Positions 23,545 through 35,575 of a stretch of DNA of 64,000 nt are shown here, piece after piece. The notes beneath the pieces are model-generated. The model searched no databases. It saw nothing but the letters and a program-made list of their open reading frames with translations, and had not been told where the DNA came from. Each line of letters starts with the position of its first letter. The stretch's first letter is position 1. Where the stretch lies: contig JAJFZO010000659.1 in the NCBI GenBank assembly GCA_021397835.1, positions 283,501-347,500 on the forward strand. The letters are read 5' to 3'. Made by a program: the position numbers and the translations under genes. The DNA is from Moringa oleifera (lineage: Eukaryota; Streptophyta; Magnoliopsida; Brassicales; Moringaceae).

Positions 23545-23552
23545 TATAAATA
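23545..23552 (+). promoter_or_regulatory. LTR 2 TATA box (TATAAATA)
   Basis: TATAAATA within CATCCCTATAAATAGACCC, the only good TATA box in the LTR and in the same form as in LTR 1. Transcription would start about 30 bases downstream. Confidence 0.55.
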
Positions 23553-23820
23553 GACCCATTCTTAATGGGTAAGGCATTTAGCATCCACGAAAGTAAATAA
23601 ACCGTTATATCAAAAATAAGGAGGCGAAAACATCCACGAATCACCAACGAATCCATGAACCACTAATTTACCAATCCATCAATCAAGAAGGAATCTGGTA
23701 TCATCCATTAGAAACACATCTTCAAATCAATCAATGTTTTTGGCATCTTTATAGCTTTTGTAGTATCCATAAGCTTTGCAATTTCTCGATCTTGGGAAGA
23801 AATACCCCTCCAAATTTCCA

Positions 23821-24585
23821 GATTTCTACATAAAAGACCATAACATAGCCACATCTCTGCCTTTCGACATTTTCAATGGCCAAACCTTCACTTTTTGGTA
23901 TCTAGGCACCTCTACTCATCTTTGTAGCTAAAATCGGCAAATCTTTATATCTGTACATTCTTGCATCTCTAAATCACTAAAGAGACAGCATACATGCACT
24001 TAATGAAAAAGTTGCATAAGTATTGTATCAGAAGTATTATTTCCCTTTAATTGTTAAATTGCAGAGATGAATGAAAAGATGATTGTTTAGCTTTACTTTT
24101 ATGCTTTTCTAAAATTGTTTTAGAGAAATAAATTCGATGAAGTTCGTTTTCCAATCTTTAAAATATAGTTTTTTTTTTCAAATTAAAAATCTAGTGTCAA
24201 CTAGATTTCTACATAAAAGACCATAACATAGCCACATCTCTGCCTTTCGACATTTTCAATGGCCAAACCTTCACTTTTTGGTATCTAGGCACCTCTACTC
24301 ATCTCTGTAGCTAAAATCGGCAAATCTTTATATCTGTACATTCTTGCATCTCTAAATCACTAAAGAGACAGCATACATGCACTAATGAAAAAGTTGCATA
24401 AGTATTGTATCAGAAGTATTATTTCCCTTTAATTGTTAAATTGCAGAGATGAATGAAAAGATGATTGTTTAGCTTTACTTTTATGCTTTTCTAAAATTGT
24501 TTTAGAGAAATAAATTCGATGAAGTTCGTTTTCCAATCTTTAAATTATAGTTTTTTTTTTCAAATTAAAAATCTAGTGTCAACTA
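23821..24585. repeat. 383-base direct tandem duplication in LTR 2
   Basis: Copy 1 is 23,821-24,203 and copy 2 is 24,204-24,585. They differ at only a few positions that I can see (CATCTTTG/CATCTCTG, TGCACTTAATG/TGCACTAATG, TTTAAAATATAG/TTTAAATTATAG). The short word GATT stands at each boundary, as expected for slippage or microhomology-mediated duplication. The near identity makes it recent compared with the surrounding decay. Confidence 0.95.
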
Positions 24586-24907
24586 GATTAAGATTCTTGC
24601 ATAAAATCACATAATAAATTATTTTGAGATTTCTCCTATTTTAAATTTAATATGGGATCAATTTGAAATTATTATAAGTTAAAGACATGAGATCATTCTA
24701 CTTAAGTGGCACCAAATCTTGAGTGCTTGTGATGGTGCTAACCCTTCTCCACATATAATTAACTCCCGATCCTCCTGATCTAAGGTTTTTTGGTAAAGTA
24801 AAACCAATACCTAAATTTTTATGGAGTTTATCTTTCCTTTTTTTTTTTTTTGAAAAAAAAAGGAATCTTGAAACGAACTTGGTGGCTCATACCATAAAAA
24901 AGATTGA

Positions 24908-24925
24908 TGGCAACTCTTAACTTTT
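24908..24925 (+). other. Candidate primer-binding site after LTR 2
   Basis: TGGCAACTC follows AAAAAAGATTGA, matching the arrangement at 4,696. The tRNA match was not verified. Confidence 0.35.
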
Positions 24926-27190
24926 ATTTATCCTTTAAAACAAAAAATAATTTTCTCACATTTGGACTTTCCGCCAAGAAAACGTCTGATTGTTAGACAA
25001 CATTACTAATAAGGGAGATCTAGATTATTTCAAACTTTTGTCGATTGTTTTTATAGGGCCTTAGTAGAAAAGCTTGAAGTTTCTTTTTATCCTTCTTAAT
25101 AACCTTATTAGATGTAGAAGCCTTGGTTTTTCAAGGTTTTAAGCTAACAAAGAGCTCGGTTGTTTTAAGGAAGGCATAAGTAGCGAAGTGTAAACCTTAT
25201 AAAGCCAGTTAGATTGCAAATAGATACTTAGGAGCTTAGTCTAACTTCCTAGTTTATAATCTTTGGCACACTCTTGACCCTTACGCATCTACTACGCTTC
25301 TTTCGCCTTTCAGACATTTTAAAAAAGGTTAAGATTAGGATTGTAAGTGCATACATGGAATCTAAGTGGCTATGCAAGGATCATGCTTAGTTAGTTGCAC
25401 CTTTCTCTAAAGAATATTGCTCATACCTGAGCTTCTGGTACACTGCCTAATATGACACTAAGTACAACACCAATTAAGGGCTTCCTTGGTGGGAGAAACC
25501 TCTACCTCATGATAGAGTTAAAGTTGAAATCTATAAGTGTTAGACCACCTTTTAAGGCATCGTTAAATTCTAAAGGTAACCTTCCTTGGTAATATTAGAT
25601 GAAGTACTCTCATGGGCACCTGTGTCTACCACTACTTCCTCAAATTCCTCTATTCTTTCCTTCTTACTAATTTCAAATTCAAACCTAGAACTATCGCCCA
25701 TAGTAATTTGAAACAAAACCAAAAAAAAAAAAAAAAAAAGAAAAGGAAAAGAAAAGAGAGAGAAAAGAAAAACAGCTCACTAAAGAAAGAAAGAATAGAA
25801 AATTTGATTAGAAGATCGGCAAACACAATCAAGAACAATCGAAAGCTCGAATAATGGTTGAATTAAATGATGGAATAAGAAGAAATATGAAAAAACATCA
25901 AGAACATGTAGGGCAAAATATAGAGAAAATAGAGAGAGAAAGGCAATTGCGAATATGAAATGGCATTCAAATGATGCATTCATCCTAAAGCAAGTCACAT
26001 TTAATACCACCAATCAAACAATAACACAGTGTCATTGTTAATAAGAAGAGGCATGGATATAATAATTAAGTTAAATTAAAACACAATGTTTTGGACTCCA
26101 TATCAAAGATCGCTAAAATCGATAATGTTTTGACAACTCATTCGCTCACTAAATAACGGTCAAGTCATCCATACAAATCGGATCAATCAAGGCTCACCAC
26201 ATCAATTCGATCATTCAACTTGGTTCAGCCATTAAAAAAAAAATTAAGGAATTGCAGCACTGAGTTCACTAATAACAGCCCAATTCAAAAAATCCTAAAT
26301 AAATAAAGCTCCGTTTGTTGGACCTGCCATTCAACTCAACTTGAACATTACGAGATTATGGTGCCTGGTCCACTAACAACAACGGGCACATTAATGGTCG
26401 AAAGTATTTTCCTTTTTTAAGCTGAGTACAGTTCAAAATTAATTCATCTCTAATCATAGATAATTTCTAAGTGATAACAATACAAAACATTGAAACCCAA
26501 GGCTGCAATATAATTGAAGCTAAGACAGTAATTAAGGATTTCATGATAAACAATTGCTAAATTAATTTTTTTTACTCAAGATATGGCTGGTGGTCCTAAG
26601 ATGTAATCCTTATACATGATGCGAGCTAGTTGCATAAATGGTAAAAGTTAGCACATGAACTTTGATGAGTCAAATAAAAAGAAGAAGATAATGGGATAAA
26701 GAATAGAAGCATGAGTTATAAATGGAGAACTTAATTCCAAGTATTCAAATGATTAGAGTTCAAATCAGGAACCGAAAGTGGCTTATCTATTTCCGCACCC
26801 TTACCATAATATGTATGGTTATCTTTTCACATTTGCCAAGATCGTTTTCTTACCTCTTTGTCTTGTTCTTATCAAAAAACATGATACAAAATTAAGAAAT
26901 TTTAAGAATCTTTCAAGATTACACGTATCTTTTTTCCTTTATTTTTTTGTCCAATGAAGAAAGCACCCAAAAGTTTTGATGCATATGGTATGAAAGAACC
27001 CACCTAGGAATGAATTCTACCACACCATCCTTATTGATTAATGCATTAAAATAATCAAAAATACAAAAGATATTTCAGGTGGCTTTGTTGGTGAGTAAAC
27101 TACTCATATCGTGTTCAGATTTCAGAAATAAAACAGAAAGGCAGCCTACACTTTTTTAAGTCTAGCGAAGAAGAACCTTTCACTTTCCCA
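24926..27190. other. No gene recognised; possible retroelement debris and gene upstream region
   Basis: No gag or pol follows LTR 2. Between 25,040 and 25,650 fragments resemble in style those at 13-14 kb and 17.8 kb but have no recognised family. A poly-A/purine-rich tract lies at 25,717-25,800; the lysine-rich translation it gives is not credible as a gene. From about 26,020 the sequence is more ordinary mixed intergenic DNA leading to the RTM2-like gene. Confidence 0.35.
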
Positions 27191-27368
27191 TGCATCAAGT
27201 GATTCCAATATTATTTCCACGTAGCAAAGCATATCTAAAGCAAACAGCGCAAACCTTAAAGCAAAGAAACTTAACAAGGAAAACAAAAGGAATAACCCAA
27301 TTAAAAGCAAACATAACACAGCCCAAAATTAAGGTTCCTATACAACAATCTATTTTTTATATTACAAA

Positions 27369-27376
27369 TATATATA
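27369..27376 (+). promoter_or_regulatory. Possible TATA box of the RTM2-like gene
   Basis: ATATATAC within ATTACAAATATATATACTTACG lies about 130 bases before the ATG, a normal distance for a plant promoter with a short 5' leader. In AT-rich DNA this could be chance. Confidence 0.3.
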
Positions 27377-27503
27377 CTTACGTATATGTGAATGTTTATA
27401 AATTTGAGGGAATTATCAGAGCCCTCATTGTCACTCACACGGCTTGCTTGAATAGAAGAAAGCCTGACATTAAGCCAAAGAGAAGTGAAGAAAGCTAAAC
27501 AAG

Positions 27504-28987
27504 ATGAATAGGACGCCCAACGTTGTGTCTGATCGTGTGTATCAATCTTTTGAGCCACGAACGCAGTGGGCTACAGAGCCTGCATTTGATACTCTGGTCG
27601 TCTATCTTCCAGGTCTGTGCGTGTGCAGTTGACACGTTTTTCACTTTCATTTTTTGTCCTATAAATATGTTGTTAGTTTTCTGTGTATATCTTTCCATTC
27701 CATAATTATATGTTCTTGTTAAAACAGAAGCAACTTTTACAGAACATGTGCAGGTAATATATAAAGATACAAGAGAGACAAAGAGGAAAAGATAATAATA
27801 AGTTAAGAAATGACGAATTTGCATAGAAAGGATCATGAGCGATGTGTTAGGTTATTTATAATGTTTGTTTCAGGATCAAAATGAAAAAATGGTTATGACA
27901 TTAGAAGAACAAATTAGATATTTAGCTTTATAATCACGTGGATGGAACTTTGGCTCGCAGGAATAGAGTTCAAAGTTTAGACAGCTAGGTTAATATCTAA
28001 ATTAGAAGATGCATTAGCCAGTAGCAAATAAAATTTTTCTGTAAAATTTTAACTACAGGGTTTAGGAAGGAGCAAGTTAGGGTTCAAGTAACCACAACTC
28101 GGAAGCTGAGGATTAAAGGAGAACGCCCAGTCGGAGGAAACAGATGGATTCATTTCGAGAAGGAATTTCCTATTGATTCAAACTATGACTATAATGAAAT
28201 CACTGCAAGATTTGAAGGCGGTACGCTCTACATCAAGCATCCCAAAATAATCACCCCAGCTGAGCCACAGGCAGCAACGGTCAAACCGTCCATTGTGAGT
28301 GAAGATCCAAAGCCTCAAAGGCCAACCACTGAGCCACAGGCACAAAAAAGTGAGGATAAACAGGCAACTACACAAGTTCCTCCTGTGTCAACAGTTGATC
28401 CAAAACAAAAAGAAGACAAGACCACACCGGAGCCTCAAGCAAAGAAGCCACAAAATGTAAAGAATGGCCCAGATCAACCGGCTAGTGCTCAAGTATTTTC
28501 TCCAAAGAAAAGCGTGGATAAACAAGAAAAGGAGAAAAGTAAAAATGGGAAAGTAAATGCTGATGCTGATGCTGATGCTGATGCTGATAAAAAACAAGGA
28601 AAGGAGAAGAGAAATGATAAGGTAGCAAGCATTGATGCTGGTAAAACATCAGAAAAGGAGAATGGAACAAGCACAACAGGCGGCACAGCTGATGCTTCGG
28701 GTAGTGCCATCCCCGAAATTTCCAAGGACAAAAGTGATGGATTGGGCAAAGTAGAAAACCATGGAGATTCTGACCAAGCTTCTGCTAAAACGGACAAGCT
28801 AGCAAGTGGGCTTGTGAAAGGAAAAAATTGGCCAGAAAACTATAAGCACGTTCTGGGTGGTTTGGTCATGGAGCTCAAGAATCCAAAAAAGCTGACCAAT
28901 TTGGTTTTGGTTGTTCTATTGCTTCTGGTTCTTGGGCTGTATGCTAGAAACGCAATGATCAGGTCCATCTGGAATTCTGAAAACTGA
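27504..28987 (+). CDS. RTM2-like protein: alpha-crystallin (HSP20) domain with C-terminal membrane anchor
   Basis: Two exons, 27,504-27,612 and 28,059-28,987, join to a 345-residue protein. The 446-base intron has GT at 27,613 and ends ACTACAG at 28,058. The start ATG gives MNRTPNVVSDRVYQSFEP, the usual beginning of the family. Residues about 26-105 form the alpha-crystallin domain (AFDTLVVYLPGF, LRIKGERPVGG, FEGGTLYIKHPK). Residues about 110-300 are a low-complexity Lys/Glu/Pro/Ala-rich linker with an Ala-Asp repeat. Residues 317-332 are one hydrophobic segment (NLVLVVLLLLVLGLYA), then a short tail. This layout and length match Arabidopsis RESTRICTED TEV MOVEMENT 2 (about 366 residues), a phloem protein limiting long-distance movement of some potyviruses. 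Whether this homologue does so is unknown. No stop or frameshift; an AATAAA follows 48 bases after the stop. Confidence 0.9.
28557..28588 (+). repeat. GATGCT hexanucleotide repeat in the coding region
   Basis: About five GATGCT units encode alternating Asp and Ala in the linker of the RTM2-like protein. Unit length six keeps the frame, so copy number could vary without breaking the gene. Confidence 0.9.
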
Positions 28988-29035
28988 ATCTTTTAATTCA
29001 TACATATGCATGTATTTTTCAAATCTGTTCAAGAG

Positions 29036-29041
29036 AATAAA
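29036..29041 (+). terminator. Polyadenylation signal (AATAAA)
   Basis: AATAAA in GAGAATAAAGGTAATA lies 48 bases downstream of the stop codon of the RTM2-like gene, a plausible plant near-upstream element. Confidence 0.5.
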
Positions 29042-30535
29042 GGTAATATCACACCATTCATTCGGGTAAGTTGTGTTTTTGTTTGTAGAAATATGATTAA
29101 ATAATTTCGAACTTTTTTACATAAACTTATATATCTGCTAGATTAAAATCTAAAATTATCTGTGATAAATCATCAAAGCCATAGTTGTTTTACTGGTAAA
29201 CCAAATCTTTACAGGCGCCATGGCAGTAGTTTCATTACTAGACTATACTTTAATATAAAGGAAAAAGAAATACAGGATTCGAATTTGTAAACGAGACAAT
29301 GGAAGATTTGGGAACAATGAATATGGGTGTGCGGTGCTCTCTCTAAAAGCAGGCTGTTATGAGAAATAAAACGGAGAAAGAGTTCATCATATCCAATATG
29401 ATAGTTTGAATTTTATGGAATTAATTTAGATTTAGGTGATGAATATATGGATATGAGTAATAAGAATAAAATTTGAGAGATTAATATGGATAAGAAGCTT
29501 GCTGAATTAATTTTTGGTACTGATGTTTTCTTACATCAACAAACCATCTCGAACCTATTTACAAGTGTGGCAGTCTGGTGTCTAGGTCTGTTTCCCAATT
29601 ATCATTTCAAAAAATCTAATTTTAATTCTCCAAGTCAATTATACTGACCAACATTACAAAAATCTAATAATAGTGTTGTTTTCATCATTAAATTCTAGAG
29701 TTTTCCCTTTTTCTAAAGAGTATTTTAATCATATTTTTCTTTGTTTTGGATTTTTAAAAATGTGCAGCATAATTCATCATGCCTCATAGCAATTTGAATT
29801 TTGTTTTTAATAGTATCTTAATACATCAATACTTAACGCTTTATATCTTAGGTTGCTTCAGTTGTTCTAGGAAATGATATATAATACATATGTGCTTCAG
29901 TTTTGCATTGAAACACTAGGTTTTTTGTCATTGTTATTTTGTCGGTGAAATTTTGTCCAATCAAGAGAAATGGCAAATTGATATCAATGAGACTCTCTCC
30001 ATACAAGAAACACTGAAATATAAAAGAAATTAGATCATTGTTACATTGGATTAAATCTTGTACATAAGTCAAGGGATAGAATCAATCCAATGTAGAGAAT
30101 TTGATTATTTCCTAGATCTACGCATCAAAAAGCGAGAATCAACTCAATTAATTGCATTCCGCATATTTTCTTGGTAACAAGTGGTGGTCAGGGCCTTTAA
30201 AGGGAGTCCTCATCTCCTCATTCTATTCATTTGGGAATTGCGAGAAAGAGTGGTTTTATTCTTTTAAGTGTCGGAAAATAGCGATATTTTTTATCTTTAG
30301 CGTGGAAAATAGTTAATCTCTTGGGTGTATTAGGGATCATGGCTATGATGTGAGTAGATATTTGTAAATACTGATAGTGATCTCTTACTCTTGTAAGGAA
30401 AATATGCAGTACGTAGGCTACATTGGTGAAATACATAAATTTATTGTGTTTGCATGTGTTGTTGATTTTTTCATTTCATCTTTTTCTTTATCCGCATTAT
30501 TTAGTCACTTTATTTATTTTTTTATAAAGATATTT
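29042..30535. other. Intergenic, no gene recognised
   Basis: AT-rich sequence without a long frame, terminal repeats or recognised motif. Short frames on both strands show no family resemblance. Confidence 0.4.
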
Positions 30536-33500
30536 TATTATTATAAATATAAACTTCAATGATAGTTAAAAATAATTTTTAATAATAATTTTATAATTAT
30601 TTTTTATTCAAATCATTAAAAAAGAAAGCCTTTAATGATAATTTTGAATGATCATTAATGGCTTTTCTTTAATGACAATTCATTAAAAGTTATCATTATG
30701 GGGGTTTAATTTTTTTAATAATTTCAAATTAAATACAAATTTTTCACATACAAATTATTCAAAACTTATACATATATATATAATTAATTTCACGTCAATT
30801 ATATCTCTTTTACATATCAATCATATTTTTTTCTGTACATCAACTTCATCTTTTCATCTTGCATACGTTAACATAAATTTTTTCAATATCCCTATAAAAT
30901 TTTCTCCATCAAAGTTACAATGTAATATATAAATATTACACACATATAACTACATAATTTTAAAATACACCAATACTTTTTTCTTTACACTTGAATAAAA
31001 CAAGCATATTTTCTTTCTTTTTTCAATATAATTACACCAATATATACATAATTACTTTCATAAAAAAAAATAATTTTCACTCAAACTATTATTACTTCTT
31101 TTATGTATAAAAACACTTCAACATATTTTTTTTTCTTCCTTTAAATCAACACTTATTCTTTCTTTGCACTTTATATATAAAATACATCAATAATTATTCT
31201 TTTTTTACACTTTAATAAAACAATCATATTTTTTTTCTTTTATCAAGATAATTGCACCAATACATACATAATTAATTACTTTCACAAAAAAAAAAAAAAA
31301 AAACTCAAACCATCATTACTTCTTTCAATCTCTAAAAAAACACTACAACATAATATCCAATCTCAAAAAAAAAAAAAAAAACATGACATCCAATATAAAG
31401 AAACAAAATTAAATTTCATGACCTAACTCCATATGTACAATACATAAGTTTAAATATACAGTAACATATCCGATCTTAAAATTTAAGCTACATAAGTTCA
31501 ACTATGTTTATATCTATAAAATTTTATTTGCCTTGAAGGCTCGACTTTTCTATGATGGCGTTCTATAGATACTATTTAATCTCTTTTTTAACTTCATCAA
31601 GATCCGATTAGGTGTAAGTATCTATGTCCATTAATTATATTTTATTTTAAAAAAATATTAGTATAATTAAAAATTTTAATAAATACATCAATTACATAAG
31701 CAATTACGTAAGCAATTAATTACTCAAAAACTTACCATTTTTACGTGTGGGACATTATCATTACGTCTGTCAATGATTTTTCTTATAAATTTCATGACAT
31801 AATATTCACACTCAATGTTTGAAGATTGATGTGGACACTGCATTAAACATATTTAATTGTTATATTTTATATAATAAATAAAACTAACATCACATATGGG
31901 TTTAAATATCCATACCTTAGCAGGAATATTTCCAATAATGTGCTTACCACTTGATTCATTCATTACTTGGAACAATTTAAAAGAGCTGACAATATAAAAT
32001 AACCAAAAACTCCAAAAGAATACATGCTAAAACAGATAAAAATATTTTTTACTGATGTGGACATGAACTGATCTAGTTTTTGTTGAGAGTCATGATTGAG
32101 AGGATTGAAAACATTATACAGGAAGACATGGGCCTTGACAACTACCAAGATGTAGTAGTGCTTACATTATCAAAAATAAATGTCAATAATATTGTGAACA
32201 AAACTATTATTAATTTTAAATAATATTAATACTTACCTCAAGTTATAAGGAAATATCACAACTCTGCCGTCACTTAATTCTATCATTCTCTTGGTAAGGT
32301 GATGGGCTTGGATATCTTTATTTACAGACATTTCATTTGACCACATTGATGAATTAGCAAATATAAGATACTTACCCAAGCCAAGTGTAACTAAATTTGT
32401 ATAAGTTTACTAAAAAAAAAAGAGTAAAAAAACATATATATAATATAGTCATACGATAATAAACCAATAAAATATAAAAGATATATGTACATAATGTAAG
32501 CCTAAATGATAGTGAAAGTTAGCTCCTCCATCAAACAAAGTTAGATGATATCATCACAGGCTATAAATAAATGTCCCCCAGTAGCGAAGACATCGGTGTA
32601 AGGTATTTATATTATATCATCAAATGACATTACCTTATTGACATAGTTATACATCTTCTACAAAGATGGCAGTAGCCTAACAAAAGACACTGGGTATGAT
32701 GATTATGGTTTTGTCAATGTCGGTTCCCTTTTCATTGGCAACTTACCTTATTGCTCTTTAGTTGATAGTTGAAAAAAAAAATGACTAGCACAATAGGTTA
32801 AAATTCTAATATACATTTTGAAAAAACATTATCTCATATGCACCAATAATGATTCGATCTCATGGTTAAGTAATAACTAAATCGAGTGTAAAAAAAATAG
32901 TAATTAATCCACCATCACCTACTTGCCCCTATGTAGCTTGGTGACTGAATGAACATCACACATGATGTATATTACAAATGATCCAAAAAAGCCATAAATA
33001 ACGTTCTTAACACTATTAATATCCTATTTACTATGAATAAAACATATGATATATCTTAATGTTGGATGGTGTAAGTGTTGTTGGTTTGATTAGCATAGGT
33101 GATTGAAGTCTTGGATATTCTTTATCATCTAATAGTCCAGCCATATTGTTGCTAGCTTTTACTCGAACGAAATTGCATGGTATGTATTTCTAGCTAGATA
33201 TCAGTTATGTTCACCATAATGTTTGTCAAAATGTCTTTATACTCTGTGAACCACTTCATCATCTATGCCAACTATTACTGATCCAACTGTATACCTTGAA
33301 GGACACTCAACTTTTTGGTCTTTCCAAAATAAGATGTGATAGTCACCTTGGATCCTTAACCTTTAACATGTTTGGGGTGCTTAAGTGTACCAAGAGCTTT
33401 CATGAGCATGTCATCTGAACTCAAGGGTGTAAATATACCTGTGTGCTTTACATCATCAACTCATCCTACAATATTATAATTAACTTAATTAGTCATTATA

Positions 33501-33694
33501 AAACTTATTCTTAAAAATAAATAATAATAAAAATTAATATGATACTTACAATCTTCTCACCATACTCTCGACTAGCTTCATTTTTATATTCTTCTTTTTT
33601 TAAAACTAACATTAAAAAGCTAAACAATGCCTTTTAATGACAGTTCTTGAAAGAACCGTCATTAATTTACTATCAACTATTCTATCCTTCGTAA
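30536..33694 (-). mobile_element. Degenerate CACTA-like element with Ulp1 remnant
   Basis: The left end TATTATTATAAATATAAACTTC aligns with the terminus CACTATAACAAAAAAACAC of the 44,734-49,106 element (reverse complement of its right end). The match continues almost base for base through CAATGATAGTTAAAAATAAT. The right end is near 33,694 (CTTCGTAAGG), after GCCTTTTAATGACAGTTCTT at 33,629, which copies the other element's left subterminal repeat. Both CACTA termini are decayed, so the limits and any target duplication are uncertain. Inside, 31,565-32,390 holds a Ulp1-like protease remnant. The copy is inverted relative to the one at 44.7 kb. Confidence 0.6.
31565..32390 (-). pseudogene. Ulp1-like cysteine protease (C48) C-terminal remnant, CACTA-borne
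   Basis: Ulp1-type proteases remove SUMO-like proteins; related domains are often encoded by plant CACTA and Mutator-like elements. Reading the minus strand, pieces in exon-like blocks match the catalytic half. About 32,390-32,250: ANSSMWSNEMSVNKDI and VVIFPYNLR. About 32,155-31,970: HYYILVVVKAHVFLYNVFNP, with the presumed catalytic His in HYY and a family DPL reading NPL. About 31,845-31,735: CPHQSSNIECEYYVMKFI, where the family has ECGYYVM; Cys is kept but the next Gly is Glu. About 31,640-31,565: DIDTYT then SDLDEVKKEI, the usual end. Stops break it. The assignment rests on motif order, not on a search. Confidence 0.65.
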
Positions 33695-34909
33695 GGAATT
33701 CCTTAACACATTATTGTTGTTTTGTCATCATAATAGATTTTTAGAGCTTTATCTTGTGGCCCAAACATATCCACAAAAATATGTTTTAGCCATATGGCTA
33801 AACTTGTAGCCATAGTTACTAACACATGTTCTTACAGTAATGATCGTGAAACTATTAATTTTCTTTGATTCATAGCAAAATATTTTTTAGCTTACTATGA
33901 AGCCATAATATGATGTGCTTTTCATGTCATTCATTGATCCTCCCTAATCATTATTCAAGTACTTTTAAGATAAGTGTGGATTCATACCATGTGTCTTAAC
34001 GATTCTTTCCTTAAAAGTATAATCACCCATTTACATGCTCGATACGCTACAAGAGAAACGATTTTCTTTACAGCTAAATAAGATTTCTTTTTTTAATAGC
34101 TTTAAAAATGAGAAGAATGAGAGTATGAAGAAAAAATGATACTTTTTCTTCACAACTTTTAACCTATTAAAAAAAAGTATCATTTTTAACGGTTCTTAAA
34201 GTCTTTGTTCACTGATGTAGAATTGTTAAGAAATGGTATGTTTCTTCACGATTTTGTAGAAAACCATGAACAAGAACCAAATAAAATAATAAAGGATAAA
34301 TGTTATCTCAAACCTTGGGTTTTGCACTCTCTCTCCAATCAAATTTTGACTTTTAAAATATATCCAAACAAACCTTCATCTATTACTTTTGTCTAAATTG
34401 CACCTCCATGAAAATGATTATAAAACATTAGCAGTACTTTCATTATTAAAATGCATAAAAATTATTGAAATAGATTTTAAACTTTATTTCGATTTTATCT
34501 CTCATATTTGAATAATTTTTTACTAATGAGTTATTTTTCCTAAATTTTTTAAAAATTAAAAAATATTTCCAATACTCCAAAAATTTTGATTTTTTTTTTG
34601 TGATAGTACTAAAACATTTATTTACATCTATGAAATATTTGAAGTCAAAATTCATGAAAAAATATTTTTGTTTTAAATATCTTCAATTTTTAAATTTTTG
34701 AACAAGATTTAATTTGATTTAAATTGAAAAATCAAGATTTGTTTGGAAACATTTTAAAGTGATGTTTTGATTAGAGAGAGAGCAAAATCTAGTGTTTTAA
34801 ATAATATTTTGTTTAATAATAATTTAATAAAAAATAATTTTTAAAATAATATTTTATTATTCAAAGTACATCTGTCTTCATTATTTTTTAAAGAACTATG
34901 AAAAAGAAT
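33695..34909. other. AT-rich, possible decayed CACTA left end at 34,045
   Basis: CGCTACAAGAGAAACGATTT at 34,045 resembles a CACTACAAGAAAAACG terminus with one changed base. It continues TTCTTTACAG, like the TTCTTCACA after the terminus at 39,528. Related TTCTTCAC units follow at 34,149 and 34,230. A matching right end was not located, though GTGAAGAAA units at 38,050 and 38,160 suggest the element once enclosed 34,910-37,981. Otherwise no gene. Confidence 0.35.
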
Positions 34910-35229
34910 CACTATAAAAAAATTTAAAAATAGTTACAAAATATAACAATAGACATTATCAGTCACTAAATAATAACTAAATAGCAACAAGTTTATTACA
35001 AAATAAGAATTTTAACCTAGCGACGGACTAATGATGGATTAGTGATATACATTAGCGATAAATATTACATTTGTTGTTAAATTTATTTTTGATTAATTTA
35101 TATTAGTTTTTAATAAACTTAGAAACATATTAGTGATGGAATTTGCATTGGTCGCTAATCAAACAACTAGTCACCACTAAGCTTTGGTTGCTATCCATGC
35201 AAGGTAGCCTAACGACCACCCCATGGGTG

Positions 35230-35575
35230 GTCGTCAAGGCTGTAAGCTTGCTGCCTTTGGAGGCAACCATGGCCACCAGTTTCATTGTTGCCTTCGAAAG
35301 CAATAATGGTCGCAACCTTGTTGCCTTCAAAGGCAGCAATGCATGGCTGCTGAGGCAGCAAGTTGACAGCCTTTAAAGGTAGCCATGCATGGCCAACTAC
35401 CATCTTATTGCCTTCGAAGGCAACAATGCATGGCTACCCAGGTTACTAGCCACCTTCGAAGGGAGCCATGCATGGTTGCCAAGGTAGCAAACTAGTCGCC
35501 TTCAAATGGAGCCATGCATGGCCGTTAAGGCAGTAAATTGATGGCTTTCGAAGGCAATTGGCTGCTCAGTTTGTG
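35230..35575. repeat. Tandem repeat with TTCGAA and CATGCATG palindromes
   Basis: Five to six diverged units of roughly 55-65 bases, each with GCCTTCGAAGGCAACAATGC or a close variant, then CATGCATGG and a run like GCCAAGGTAGCAA. Both the TTCGAAGGC part and CATGCATG are self-complementary. The block is much richer in G and C than its surroundings. It reads open in several frames on both strands, which is a property of the repeat and not evidence of a gene. Confidence 0.75.

Larger units (their letters stand above)
22140..24900 (+). mobile_element. Long terminal repeat of a Ty3/gypsy element (LTR 2)
   Basis: It starts with TGTAGACACCTAGT after GGCAAC, the same junction as LTR 1 but with the expected TG intact. 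It ends near 24,900, before TGGCAACTC at 24,908. A TATA box at 23,545 places U3 at about 1.4 kb, much longer than in LTR 1, owing to a repeat array; a 383-base tandem duplication enlarges the part after the TATA box. Apart from start and end sequences I see little alignment with LTR 1, so the two are from different or long-separated families. No gag follows it. Confidence 0.65.

Noticed and set aside
25612..25854. Lysine-rich small protein
   Set aside because: The lysines come from a poly-A/purine-rich tract, and the complementary strand gives a poly-Phe frame. Neither resembles a gene.
26900..27180. Heat-shock elements upstream of the RTM2-like gene
   Set aside because: Scattered GAA and TTC words occur, but I found no run of properly spaced nGAAn units on reading.
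27190..27498. A 102-codon upstream frame as a separate gene or an N-terminal extension of the RTM2-like gene
   Set aside because: Its frame ends before the RTM2-like ATG, it has no family match, and the downstream start already gives the typical N-terminus.
28388..28797. Minus-strand frames opposite the RTM2-like gene
   Set aside because: They are shadows of the real plus-strand exon; their His/Gln or Ser/Ala runs mirror the GATGCT repeat.
35130..35403. Three overlapping frames of 64-77 codons on both strands
   Set aside because: All lie in the TTCGAA/CATGCATG tandem repeat, which happens to lack stops in several frames.
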